A DNA stretch of 44,079 nucleotides, taken from assembly GCA_020847555.1 (NCBI GenBank), contig JADLBT010000142.1:1-44079 (forward strand), written 5' to 3'. This document shows positions 7,558 to 15,637 of the stretch, piece by piece. Within the stretch, counting starts at the first letter, position 1, and every line of letters starts with the position of its first letter. A model generated the notes under the pieces. That model was not told the DNA's origin. It saw nothing but the letters and a program-made list of their open reading frames with translations, and did not search any database. This DNA comes from Gemmataceae bacterium (GTDB lineage: Bacteria > Planctomycetota > Planctomycetia > Gemmatales > Gemmataceae). A program made the position numbers and the translations under genes.

Positions 7558-7902
7558 ATGTTGTGCCGGCACTGCCAGAAGGTGAAGTCGAACCGTCCGC
7601 GGGGTCTGTGCTGGTCGTGCTACTACCGCCCCGGCGTGCGCGAGCAGTATCCGTCCACCAGCAAGTTCGCCCGCCGCGGCGTCGATGATTTCAACGGTCG
7701 GACGCCGCTGCCGGCGCTCCCGACGGGCGCGCTGCCCGGGTCCGAGGAGAAGATCCGCATTTTGATCGAGCGCGCCCGCCAGCGCCAGTCGCTGTGGCAC
7801 CCCCGCGACGCGACCCTCGACAACGTCACGCCGGACACCCTCGCCGACCTGGCCCATCGCGCCGAGGCGCTCGAAGCTCTGCCCCTGCTCCGCGTCGGCT
7901 GA
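7558..7902 (+). CDS. Small zinc-ribbon protein of unknown function
   Basis: The 114-residue product begins MLCRHCQKVKSNRPRGLCWSC, placing C3, C6, C18 and C21 as a C-x2-C / C-x2-C zinc site, followed by a Tyr-rich YYRPGVREQYPSTSKFARRG. The C-terminal half (about 60-114) is charged and helical (EEKIRILIERARQRQ). The ATG at 7558 has AAAGGA ten bases upstream and puts the first cysteine at residue 3. An in-frame ATG at 7495, overlapping the previous stop, would add 21 residues and cannot be excluded. It is co-directional with the gene at 7037 and probably shares its promoter. The basic zinc ribbon suggests nucleic-acid or protein binding; this is inference. Confidence 0.8.
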   Translation: MLCRHCQKVKSNRPRGLCWSCYYRPGVREQYPSTSKFARRGVDDFNGRTPLPALPTGALPGSEEKIRILIERARQRQSLWHPRDATLDNVTPDTLADLAHRAEALEALPLLRVG

Positions 7903-7932
7903 ACCTGCCTGCCCGGGTCGCGAGGAGTTTTG

Positions 7933-7959
7933 AAGCCCACCCCTGTCTCGGGTGGGCTT
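7933..7959 (+). terminator. Intrinsic terminator of the two-gene unit
   Basis: AAGCCCACCC (7933-7942) and GGGTGGGCTT (7950-7959) form a perfect 10-bp stem with a 7-base loop, followed by TCTTGTT. It lies 30 bases after the stop of the zinc-ribbon gene. Confidence 0.85.
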
Positions 7960-8050
7960 TCTTGTTGCGCACCTGCGAAATGCGCCGCGCTTTTGGTACA
8001 CTTCCGTTAGACGTCGGACGCCGCCCCCACCGCCCCGGGATCTCTCGCTA

Positions 8051-9877
8051 ATGGAACTCGTCCAGAAGGTGTCGCTCGTCGGCCTGCGTCAATTGCTCGT
8101 CAGCGCCGCGCGCGGAGAAGGCGACGCCGCGCGCCTTGTGGCGCTGCTGACGTGCGACCCGGAAAACCAGACGTTGAGCGTTGCCATGGGGCGCGCGCAG
8201 GCCCAGGCGTGGCGGGCCGTGGAGATCCTCCTCGCCGGCCCGTCGTTCTGGGACGGCTGCCAGGTCTTCCTCCCGCCCGCCGAGTGCCAGGCGTTCCGCG
8301 CGAAGGTCGAGACGCTGCGCGCCCAGACTCCTCTGGGGAATCCGGGCAACGGAGACGACCTCCGCCGCCGGTGCCGGCAAGAACTCGGGCGGGCGCGCCA
8401 GGCGGGACTCCTGGCCGAGGGGCCTGTCAACACCCGCGCCCTGGCGGAGATCCTCAGCCCGGGCGCCGAGCCGCAGCCGCCCGCCGGGCGCGAGCTGACC
8501 GACGAGTTGCGTCGAGCCGATTCCCCCGCACTCGCCGAACTGCTCCAGGCGGCGCGCCTCGGGGAACCCTCCCTGCTCGCGGGCGGCCTGCACTTCTTCC
8601 TCCGGCGCGAACTCGCCGGCGCCCCGGACCTGCTGCACGGGCTGGGGCTGGATCGGGCGGACGCCGTGCCCGAGGCCCAGGAGACGGCCCTGGCTGCGAT
8701 CGCCGCGGTGATGAGCGCGCATGGCCGAGGGTTGCGCGAGTGGCTGGCGGACGAGGGGGAGGCTCCCTGTCCCGCTCCGCAGGCCCGCCCGGCCGTCCGC
8801 CCGACCGCGGCGGCCCAACCCCAGGCGGCGAACGCGGGTGGTCCCCGGTCGCCCGGCCTGGGGGGGTGGCTACTCACCGCGGGCGTGCTGCTCATCCCGG
8901 TGCTACTCGTCCTGTGGGTCGTCAACCGCCACTCCGTCCGCGAGGAACGGGTCTTCACCGGACACGTCGGCCCGGTGACCTGCCTGGCGTTCGCGCCTGA
9001 CGGCAAACACATTTTCTCGGGTGGCAGCGACGGGACGGCCCGGCTGTGGGACGTGGCGACGGGCAAGGAACTGCGCCAGTTCGGCAAGCGCAAGACGCCT
9101 GTCCTCGCCCTGGCGGTCGCGTCCGACGGGAATCGCGTCATCACCGCCGACAAGGCCAGGGTACAGATCTGGGACGTGGCGAGCGGCAAGGAGCTACCCG
9201 GACCTGCGCTCAAGGCCGGGACTCTGCCGGCCGTGCGCTTCACCGCGGACGGACGAGAGGTGCTGCTCCTGAGCGACGGCGTGCGGCTCGAAGAGTGGGA
9301 TCTGCGGGCGGGGAAGGTGATCCGCCTTTTCACGGCGGGCGCCGACTCGCCGCAGTGCTTAACCCTCTCGCCCGATGGGCGGCGTGCCGCGGCGGGCGGG
9401 GGTAACGCTGTTTATCTGTGGGATCTGGAAGGCAAGAAACTCCTCCGCAAGTTCGAGGGCCACAAGGCGCCCGTGGTCAGCGTGGCCTTCTCGCCGACCG
9501 GCAAGCGGCTGGCGTCGGGTAGTATCGACGAGAAGGTGCGTATCTGGGATCTGTCCTCGTCGCGGTCGGTTCGCGTGATCGACGGGCCGCACAGCCCGGT
9601 GGTTGACCTCGCCTTCGCGCCCGACGGCAAGCGCCTGCTCACCGGCGCGCTGGGCACCCGGGAGCCGAGTGTCAGCGCGCCGGTAACCGACCGCCAGCCG
9701 ATGCGGCTGTGGGAGGTGCCCTCGGGTCGCGAGGTGTGCCTGTTCGACGGCCCGCCGAGCGGCGTGTTCAGCGTCGCCTTTTCCCCGGACGGCCGCCAGG
9801 TGCTGTCCGGCGGCACGGACGGCGTGATTCGTCTCTGGCCGCTGCCGCCCGTTGACGACGCCAGCGGCCCCCAGTAG
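8051..9877 (+). CDS. Membrane-anchored WD40 beta-propeller protein
   Basis: The 608-residue protein has three parts. Residues 1 to about 240 form an N-terminal region of unknown family, containing WDGCQVFLPPAECQAFRAKVE. A single membrane segment follows at about 275-294. The rest is a seven-bladed WD40 propeller, with blades ending RLWDV, QIWDV, EEWDL, YLWDL, RIWDL, RLWEV and RLWPL. Seven repeats close a full propeller, so the gene looks intact. The topology is probably an N-terminal cytoplasmic domain and a propeller on the other side, acting as a binding platform; no enzyme motif is visible. I start at the ATG at 8051; the upstream in-frame codons overlap the terminator of the previous unit. 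The partner is unknown. Confidence 0.85.
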   Translation: MELVQKVSLVGLRQLLVSAARGEGDAARLVALLTCDPENQTLSVAMGRAQAQAWRAVEILLAGPSFWDGCQVFLPPAECQAFRAKVETLRAQTPLGNPGNGDDLRRRCRQELGRARQAGLLAEGPVNTRALAEILSPGAEPQPPAGRELTDELRRADSPALAELLQAARLGEPSLLAGGLHFFLRRELAGAPDLLHGLGLDRADAVPEAQETALAAIAAVMSAHGRGLREWLADEGEAPCPAPQARPAVRPTAAAQPQAANAGGPRSPGLGGWLLTAGVLLIPVLLVLWVVNRHSVREERVFTGHVGPVTCLAFAPDGKHIFSGGSDGTARLWDVATGKELRQFGKRKTPVLALAVASDGNRVITADKARVQIWDVASGKELPGPALKAGTLPAVRFTADGREVLLLSDGVRLEEWDLRAGKVIRLFTAGADSPQCLTLSPDGRRAAAGGGNAVYLWDLEGKKLLRKFEGHKAPVVSVAFSPTGKRLASGSIDEKVRIWDLSSSRSVRVIDGPHSPVVDLAFAPDGKRLLTGALGTREPSVSAPVTDRQPMRLWEVPSGREVCLFDGPPSGVFSVAFSPDGRQVLSGGTDGVIRLWPLPPVDDASGPQ

Positions 9878-9884
9878 TACAGCG

Positions 9885-9924
9885 CCAACCAGCCCGGCGC
9901 TGGCGCTCCGGACTGGTAGGTTGG
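9885..9924. repeat. GCGCTGGCGCTCCGG palindrome, degenerate copy
   Basis: CCAACC at 9885-9890 and GGTTGG at 9919-9924 bracket a CCCGG / CCGG pair and the core GCGCTGGCGCTCCGG. The same core forms a longer and cleaner inverted repeat at 43091-43152, so this is a second dispersed palindrome family. It lies between the WD40 gene and the Kelch/FN3 gene. Confidence 0.6.
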
Positions 9925-9965
9925 TAGGACGCGCTTGATACTACCCCTGCCACGAGAACCCTCCC

Positions 9966-12134
9966 ATGAAACGCTCCTCCCTCCTCCTCGGGCTGGCCCT
10001 GGCCGCTCCGGCCGGCCTCGCCTTCGGCGACGATTCGCCTCAGCTTAAGCAGGAACCGAACACCTGGGTCAAGCGCAGCCCGCTCAAGGGCGGCCCGCCG
10101 TCGCCGGGGCTGGGCTACGAGGCGTCCCTCGGCTACGACCCGAAGGCGAAGCAGGTGATTCGCTGGGCGGGGCACAACCAGGGCGGCGGCGGCGAGCAGA
10201 ACGCCGAGACGTGGGCCTACGATCCGGCGACGGCCCGATGGACGCTCAAGGAGCCGAACACCTCGCCGCCGGGCGTGTGCTGCGCCCAGCAGAACGTCTT
10301 CGATACCGACCGCGGCCGCTTCCTGCGTTTCCCGGCTTTCAGCGGCAGCCACGGCTGGCAGTGGTTCCGCGAGATCTACCTCAACAACAGCTCCGCGTGG
10401 AGCTACGACCTGGCAGCCAACACATGGCGCGACCTGCGCACCGTGCCGGCCCCGCGCGTCAGCCCGCTGCGCTGCGCTTCGTGGGACACCGACCATCAGG
10501 TGGCGGTCGTCTTCGGCGGGGAGGGCAACCACGAGGGCACCCTCGTCTACGATCCCTGCACGAACACCTGGCACCGGCTGGACCCGCCAAGGCAGCCGGC
10601 CTTCCGCAGCGGGGGGAACATGGCCTACGACCAGGCCCGCGGGCTCCACGTTCTGTTCGGCACGCAGTTCGACAACGACGCGCACACCTGGGCGTATGAC
10701 CTGCGCACGAACACCTGGCGCGACATGAAGCCGGCCACGCAGCCGCCCACCGACCGCAACGACCCGGTACTCGCCTACGACGCGCGTAATCGGGTGATCG
10801 TCGCCGTGGTGCGGGCGATCGACCGGACGAACGGGAAGGAGGCCGTGAGCGGGCACTGCGAGACCTGGACCTACGACGCGGGCCGGAACACCTGGAAGAA
10901 GATGAATCCGCCGGTCGAGTCGCCCGGGTGGCACAACCGGCGGCGCATCATGGTCGCCGTCCCGGACCAGAACGTTATCCTGATGGAGAACTACATCAAC
11001 CCGGTGTCGCGCGTCCCGAACGTCGAGCGCGAGCAGCAGATCTGGTCGTACCGCCTTGCTGATCCCGGCCCCGATGCGCGTCTGCCCGCGCCCGAGGGGC
11101 TGAAGGTGGTGACGGAGAAGGGCGCCGCCGTCCTGACCTGGCAGCCGGTGCAAGGGGCCAGCCTGAGCGGCTACGCCGTCCACCGCGGCGAGGGGGCGCG
11201 GCCGTGGCAGGCCGAGTTCCGTGAGGTGGGGCGCGTGCAGGCAGGCACCGCGACCTTCCGCGACGCCGGCCTGAAGGCGGGGACGGTCTACCACTACCGC
11301 GTGCAGGCGACCCGGAAGGGCGGCGAGTCGGGCCGCCTGAGCCCGCCGGTCCGCACGCAGCCGCGCACGGTGGAAGACGTGGTGGTGTCGGTCCTCGGGC
11401 CGACGGAGGTGCGGCTCTCGTGGCAGGTGTCGCCGGCCGACAACGTCGTCGGCTACCACGTCGAGCGGGCGCCGGTGGAAGTATTCAGCGAGGACCAGAT
11501 CATCCGCCTCAGGAAGGATACGCCGCCGCTGGCCGAGCCGAGCGTCGGCGCGGTCCGCGCCATCGGCGCCTTCACGCGCCTGACGAAGGCGCCGGTGACG
11601 GCCGACCGCTTCACCGATACGACCCTCGACCTGGCGCGCCCCGCCACGGTCGCGGGCAAGCCGCTGTTCGTCCACCGCTTCCCGGCCGACCGCCTCGACG
11701 CGAACGGCAAGGCGTACCGTTACGGCGTCTACGCTTACCGCGTCCGGGCCGTCAACCGGCTCGGGGTCGAGAGCGGGCCGGGGCCTTACGCCCTGACGAT
11801 CCCGTCGGCGCCGCAGTGGGTGTTCGCGAAGGAGGAGGGGACGACCTGCCATCTGAAGTGGCAGGCCAATCCGGAACAAAAGGTGGCGGGCTACCGCGTC
11901 TACCGCATGGAGTCGCCGCGCCTCAACGGTCCGGGGCAGAAGGTGACGCGGCTGCAGAAAACCCCGCTCACCGGCACCCGCTGCACGGACCCGGACGCGG
12001 GCAAGGTCACGCGCCGCTACTGGGTGGTGGCGGTGGACGCCCTCGGCCAGGAAGGGTTCCCGTCCGCCCCCGGCTGGCACGAGCGGCAGTACAAGCGGTA
12101 CTACGTTCCGTTTGTCGGGGAGTGGCATCAGTAG
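9966..12134 (+). CDS. Secreted Kelch-like and fibronectin type III protein
   Basis: The 722-residue product has a cleavable signal peptide (MKRSSLLLGLALAAPAGLAFG). Residues about 40-370 hold Kelch-type blades, recognisable by repeated WAYDPATARW, WSYDLAANTW, LVYDPCTNTW, WAYDLRTNTW and WTYDAGRNTW, each a strand ending one blade. From about 380 on, three fibronectin type III-like domains follow (VVTEKGAAVLTWQPVQGASLSGYAVHR is trimmed here to its key W and Y positions; later ones contain VRLSWQVSPADNVVGYHVER and GYRVYR). No catalytic motif is apparent. It would act outside the cytoplasm in carbohydrate or protein binding. The gene stands alone on the plus strand. Confidence 0.85.
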   Translation: MKRSSLLLGLALAAPAGLAFGDDSPQLKQEPNTWVKRSPLKGGPPSPGLGYEASLGYDPKAKQVIRWAGHNQGGGGEQNAETWAYDPATARWTLKEPNTSPPGVCCAQQNVFDTDRGRFLRFPAFSGSHGWQWFREIYLNNSSAWSYDLAANTWRDLRTVPAPRVSPLRCASWDTDHQVAVVFGGEGNHEGTLVYDPCTNTWHRLDPPRQPAFRSGGNMAYDQARGLHVLFGTQFDNDAHTWAYDLRTNTWRDMKPATQPPTDRNDPVLAYDARNRVIVAVVRAIDRTNGKEAVSGHCETWTYDAGRNTWKKMNPPVESPGWHNRRRIMVAVPDQNVILMENYINPVSRVPNVEREQQIWSYRLADPGPDARLPAPEGLKVVTEKGAAVLTWQPVQGASLSGYAVHRGEGARPWQAEFREVGRVQAGTATFRDAGLKAGTVYHYRVQATRKGGESGRLSPPVRTQPRTVEDVVVSVLGPTEVRLSWQVSPADNVVGYHVERAPVEVFSEDQIIRLRKDTPPLAEPSVGAVRAIGAFTRLTKAPVTADRFTDTTLDLARPATVAGKPLFVHRFPADRLDANGKAYRYGVYAYRVRAVNRLGVESGPGPYALTIPSAPQWVFAKEEGTTCHLKWQANPEQKVAGYRVYRMESPRLNGPGQKVTRLQKTPLTGTRCTDPDAGKVTRRYWVVAVDALGQEGFPSAPGWHERQYKRYYVPFVGEWHQ

Positions 12135-12208
12135 CCGAAGAGCTACCGGACGGGACGGGCTGCTGCTGTTCTTCTTCTCTCGCCCCCTTGTGGGAGAGGG
12201 GGAACTAA

Positions 12209-12242
12209 TTCCTGCCGCCCGTCAGGCCGCAAGCGGCAGGAA
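12209..12242. repeat. TTCCTGCCGC inverted repeat
   Basis: TTCCTGCCGC (12209-12218) and GCGGCAGGAA (12233-12242) are perfect arms with a 14-base loop, between the convergent Kelch/FN3 gene and the small gene at 12265. The related wording GCCGCTTGCGG recurs near 20212 and 39687. It may serve as a bidirectional transcription stop. Confidence 0.55.
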
Positions 12243-12264
12243 GAGCCGTCACGGCGCTTCGGTA

Positions 12265-12501
12265 TTACCCGGCCTCCGCACGGTTCGCCGGGCCGTTCGC
12301 CGCCTGGAGTTGCTGGGCGAGGGTCTGGATCGGGGTCGGGATCCAGCCCTCGGGCAGGGGCGTGTCGCGGTGGCAGCACAGCACCTTGCCGGGGAAGCGC
12401 GGGGTCGTGCCGTGGACGTACTCGCCGCTCCGGTGCAGCGCGGGGACGATGCGGCGAGGGCATTCGCGGGCCACCTCCGACCAGGCCTCTGCTGGCGTCA
12501 T
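12265..12501 (-). CDS. Small protein of unknown function (78 aa)
   Basis: The product begins MTPAEAWSEVARECPRRIVP and contains GEYVHGTTPRFPGKVLCCHRDTPLPEGWIP, ending with a helical, Gln-rich tail. GGGAGA lies nine bases before the ATG at 12501, a good ribosome site that decides the start. Two adjacent cysteines and a His could bind metal, but no family is recognised. It is oriented opposite to both neighbours and stands alone. Confidence 0.6.
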   Translation of the reverse strand: MTPAEAWSEVARECPRRIVPALHRSGEYVHGTTPRFPGKVLCCHRDTPLPEGWIPTPIQTLAQQLQAANGPANRAEAG

Positions 12502-12824
12502 GTCAGATTCTCCCAGGGTGAAGCAAGGTGTGGGGACAGAGCGGGCGCGGATGAAGGCGCCGCGACCTGGCGGACAGGGCGGATGAACACACCCGAGACG
12601 AAGCTTACCGCGCCGCCCCCGTCGATTCACGCCTTCTCCCCGGTCCGGCGCGCTTCCGGTCCGCAGGGGGCCGTTACGCCCGTCAGGTCCGGCATATGCC
12701 GCCCGATCGACCCCACCGGACCCGCACGCCGTCCCCCGGGCCGCGACCTACAATGAGAGCCGCAGGGTGGTCGTCGGACCGCCCGTTGCACAGCACCGAG
12801 GGACGACAGGAGGGCAGTGCGGCC

Positions 12825-13742
12825 ATGAAACGGACGTTGCTCGTGGCGGCGGTGGGGCTGGCGCTGGGGTGGGGCCGGGCGGACGGCGGGGACGCGAAGC
12901 CCCTGACGGTCGCTGTCTGGCCGGGCCAGGCGCCGGGCGAGAAGGGCGAGATCGGCCCAGAGAAGGTCACCCCGGGCAAGCCGGGCGAGGCGCGGCCGGT
13001 GACCCGCATCACCAACGTGGCGCGGCCGACGCTCACCATCTTCCGGCCGGCGAAGGCGAAGGATACCGGGGCGGCGGTCGTGATCGCCCCGGGCGGCGGG
13101 TACAACATCCTGGCGTGGGATCTCGAAGGGGAGGAGGTGGCACGCTGGCTCAACTCGGTCGGCGTGACCGGGATCGTGCTGAAGTACCGGGTGCCGCGCC
13201 GGCCCGGTACGGCCAACGGGGTGCCCCCACCGCAGGCGCTGATGGACGCCCAGCGGGCGCTGAGCCTGGTGCGCAGCAGGGCGGCCGAGTGGGGCCTCGA
13301 CCCAAAGCGCATCGGCATGCTCGGCTTCTCGGCCGGCGGGCACCTGACGGCGTGGGCGGCCACGAACTTCGACCGCCGCGCCTACGATCCGCTCGACGCC
13401 GTCGATCGGGTCAGCTGCCGTCCCGACTTCGCGATCCTGATTTACCCCGCGTACCTGGTGGAGAAGGATCTGAAGGAGCTGACGCCGCTGATCCGCGTCA
13501 CAAAGGAGACGCCGCCCGCGTTCTTCGCCCACGCCAGCGACGACCGCGTGCGGGCCGAGAACAGCGTCGGCATGTACCTGGCCCTGCGGCGTGCCGGCGT
13601 CCCGGCCGAGCTGCACATCTACGCCCTGGGTGGGCACGGCTTCGGGCTGCGCCCGAGCGACCGGCCGTGCTCGACGTGGCCGCAGCGCTGCGCGGAATGG
13701 CTCCGGTCGCAGGGGCTGCTGCAGGGCGCGCCGGCGCGGTAA
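12825..13742 (+). CDS. Exported alpha/beta-hydrolase (esterase/acetyl-xylan-esterase-like)
   Basis: The 305-residue product starts at the ATG at 12825, preceded by GGAGGG, with a signal peptide of about 20 residues (MKRTLLVAAVGLALGWGRADG). APGGGYNILAWD is the oxyanion-hole HGG-like strand; GFSAGG carries the nucleophile Ser169; a late GGHGFG supplies the catalytic His, with an Asp likely in HASDDRV. This order is that of BD-FAE or lipase-like esterases that remove acyl groups from polysaccharides outside the cytoplasm. The substrate is inferred from the family only. The neighbouring sialidase and Kelch/FN3 proteins are also exported and glycan-related. Confidence 0.87.
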   Translation: MKRTLLVAAVGLALGWGRADGGDAKPLTVAVWPGQAPGEKGEIGPEKVTPGKPGEARPVTRITNVARPTLTIFRPAKAKDTGAAVVIAPGGGYNILAWDLEGEEVARWLNSVGVTGIVLKYRVPRRPGTANGVPPPQALMDAQRALSLVRSRAAEWGLDPKRIGMLGFSAGGHLTAWAATNFDRRAYDPLDAVDRVSCRPDFAILIYPAYLVEKDLKELTPLIRVTKETPPAFFAHASDDRVRAENSVGMYLALRRAGVPAELHIYALGGHGFGLRPSDRPCSTWPQRCAEWLRSQGLLQGAPAR

Positions 13743-13776
13743 TCGTTTCCCTCGCTCCAGTTGCTGCGGGGTGTTC

Positions 13777-13828
13777 ATCAGCCGCGAGCGCGGGCGAGCA
13801 GGAAGGACCGCTCGCGCTCACGGTTGAT
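13777..13828. repeat. Inverted repeat related to the lepA-lepB palindrome
   Basis: Arms 13777-13796 and 13809-13828 match at 16 of 20 positions, around AGCCGCGAGCGCG / CGCTCGCGCT, with a 12-base loop. The shared AGCCGCG...CCGCTCGCG wording links it to 4698-4760. It lies 34 bases after the esterase stop. Confidence 0.55.
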
Positions 13829-13907
13829 AGACCATTCAGCCGACCGAATTCGTAGGATACCGGAGTTCCTCCCCGCACGACCCCCGACCGCGCCTCGCAG
13901 GTGACCC

Positions 13908-15017
13908 ATGAATCCCCGCACCCGTCTCCTGGTGGTCCTCCTCTTCTTCGCGTGCCTCCCCGTGGCGGCGCGTTCCGGCCCAGAAGGCGGGGAGCAGAAG
14001 CCGCCTGGCCTGGAGCGGTCTCTGGTGGTTTCCGGGCAGGGCTTCTTCCCCGTCGCCCTCCGCCTCCAGGATGGCCGGATCGCGGTGGTGCTCCGCGGCG
14101 GCGCTCCGCACGTCGGCGTCAAGGGCCGGCTCGACATGGTCTTCTCCGCGGACGAGGGGAAGACATGGACGAAGCCGACGGTCGTCGCCGATTCGCCGCT
14201 CGACGACCGCAACCCCGCGCTGGGGCAGGCGAAGGACGGCACCCTGATCGTCGGCTACTGGCGCACGGGGAACTACGACGACAAGGGTAGATACAACCCG
14301 AGTCTCAACAGGCCGACGACCACCTGGGTCACCCGATCGCGGGACGGCGGCAAGACGTGGTCGGAGTCCGAGCCGATCGACGTGACCGACATCGGCTGGG
14401 GCAGCCCGTATGGGCGCATCCTGACCCTGCCGGACGGGGCGCTGCTCATGCCGATCTACGGCGGGCCGGTCCGCAAGTCCGGCGAGAAGCCGGCCGCGAC
14501 CGACAACAGTTACCTGTACCGCTCGACGGACCACGGCAAGACGTGGGCACGCTACGCGACGCCCGGCCCGGCGAAGTTCAACGAAACCGCCCTGGTGCGG
14601 CTGGCGTCCGGCAAGGTGCTGGCGGCCATGCGGACGCACGCCGGGGGCGAGGTCTGGGTCGCCGATGGGTCTGCCGGCGGCAAGACGTGGGGCGAACCGC
14701 GGAAGGTGACGCCGGCGCGCGTCCACCCGGCCGATCTCGTGCTTCTTCCGGATCAGCGGGTGCTGCTGGTGACCGGATATCGGGTCGGTCCGTTCGGGGT
14801 GCGCGGCCTGGTCGGCGATCGGGACGGCGCCTTCGACTGGGGACGGCGGTTCGTCCTCGTCAACGACGCCGTCAACACCGACTGCGGTTACCCGAGCAGC
14901 GTCCTGCTCAAGGACGGCCGCGCCCTGACCGTGTACTACGCGACCGGCAGCAAGGACCAGCCCGGCTGGGGCGTCCACTGCGGCGCGGTGACGTACCGCG
15001 TGCCCGCCGGCCGGTGA
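13908..15017 (+). CDS. Secreted sialidase-like (exo-alpha-sialidase, BNR repeat) protein
   Basis: The 369-residue product has a signal peptide (MNPRTRLLVVLLFFACLPVAARS) and a six-bladed sialidase-type propeller, marked by Asp-boxes SADEGKTW, SRDGGKTW, STDHGKTW and a degenerate AGGKTW. Such proteins act in the periplasm or outside on sialic acid or other sugars, and many planctomycete members have uncertain substrates. The FFPVALRLQDGRIAVVLRGG strand occupies the place of the first arginine-triad region, and later Arg residues (YRVGPFGVRG) could complete it. Length fits a single catalytic domain. It follows the esterase gene on the same strand at 165 bases, with a palindrome between. Confidence 0.85.
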   Translation: MNPRTRLLVVLLFFACLPVAARSGPEGGEQKPPGLERSLVVSGQGFFPVALRLQDGRIAVVLRGGAPHVGVKGRLDMVFSADEGKTWTKPTVVADSPLDDRNPALGQAKDGTLIVGYWRTGNYDDKGRYNPSLNRPTTTWVTRSRDGGKTWSESEPIDVTDIGWGSPYGRILTLPDGALLMPIYGGPVRKSGEKPAATDNSYLYRSTDHGKTWARYATPGPAKFNETALVRLASGKVLAAMRTHAGGEVWVADGSAGGKTWGEPRKVTPARVHPADLVLLPDQRVLLVTGYRVGPFGVRGLVGDRDGAFDWGRRFVLVNDAVNTDCGYPSSVLLKDGRALTVYYATGSKDQPGWGVHCGAVTYRVPAGR

Positions 15018-15039
15018 CCGGCGGGCACGCGCGGCGGGC

Positions 15040-15423
15040 TCACTTGTTCGGGTAGGGCGTCTCCCAGAAGAACTTGCCCTTGGCGTCCTTCTCCGGACTG
15101 AACTGCACGCCGGGATGCGTGTCGATCGTGCAGTCGCTCTTGACGGTACACTGGCAGGCCAGCCGGATCTCGTCCTCGCGGCCAATGCTCTTGAGCATGC
15201 GCCAGAGGGTGAAGCGCTCGACCCTCCCGGGCGGGCTCAGGTTCTCCATCCCCTTCTTGACCAGCACCGCGCATGTGCCGCAGGTGCCGTGGCCGAAGCA
15301 GTTGAGGTACTTCGCCAGCCCGTAGTACAGGTTGATCCCCGCCTTCTTCGCCTCCTCGCGGAGGTTGGCGCCCTCGGGGACTTCGATTTCCTTCTGTTCC
15401 TTAACGAAAACCACCTTGGGCAT
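15040..15423 (-). CDS. 2Fe-2S ferredoxin (adrenodoxin type)
   Basis: The 127-residue product, MPKVVFVKEQKEIEVPEG..., has the plant/adrenodoxin beta-grasp start and the cluster ligands C-x5-C-x2-C in NCFGHGTCGTC, with the fourth Cys in LACQC. The C-x5-C spacing is adrenodoxin-like rather than the plant C-x4-C. It would carry single electrons in the cytoplasm. The start is the ATG at 15423 with AAAGGA ten bases upstream. The final 20 residues (GKFFWETPYPNK) extend beyond the usual domain. No reductase or oxygenase lies next to it, so its partner is elsewhere. It is convergent with the sialidase gene. Confidence 0.9.
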   Translation of the reverse strand: MPKVVFVKEQKEIEVPEGANLREEAKKAGINLYYGLAKYLNCFGHGTCGTCAVLVKKGMENLSPPGRVERFTLWRMLKSIGREDEIRLACQCTVKSDCTIDTHPGVQFSPEKDAKGKFFWETPYPNK

Positions 15424-15510
15424 CGGAGCGGATCCTTTATACGATGACGCTGCGTGCGAGCGCACTCCCTCGCCGCTGTGGAGGTTGACCGCAATTGTAC
15501 AAACCCAACG

Positions 15511-15620
15511 GTCAAGGGGGCAGAGGGCAGCGTAAAGCCCACGGGTCGCGTCCCGTGGGTCAAGTCCCCGGCAATTCACCCACGGGGCGCGACCCGTGGG
15601 CTTTACGCTGCCCCCTTGAC
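15511..15620. repeat. CCCACGGG double palindrome with 26-bp perfect arms
   Basis: Arms 15525-15550 and 15588-15613 are perfectly complementary over 26 bases, containing GGGCAGCGTAAAG followed by the CCCACGGG core. A further outer pair, 15511-15523 and 15608-15620 (GTCAAGGGGGCAG / CTGCCCCCTTGAC), is also perfect. The right-hand arm re-uses the same bases for both, showing a GGGCAG duplication on the left. It lies in the shared upstream region of the divergent ferredoxin and phosphoesterase genes. Confidence 0.9.
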
Positions 15621-15637
15621 CTCTGACGCTGACTTTG

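Noticed and set aside
7037..7902. Toxin-antitoxin pair
   Set aside because: The size and overlap of the frames would fit, but neither protein shows a toxin or DNA-binding antitoxin fold that I recognise, and the second has a zinc ribbon unlike known pairs.
15424..15579. Upstream extension of the ferredoxin to an ATG at 15579
   Set aside because: The added residues (PRDATRGL and similar) are translation of the palindromic repeat; a good ribosome site precedes the ATG at 15423.
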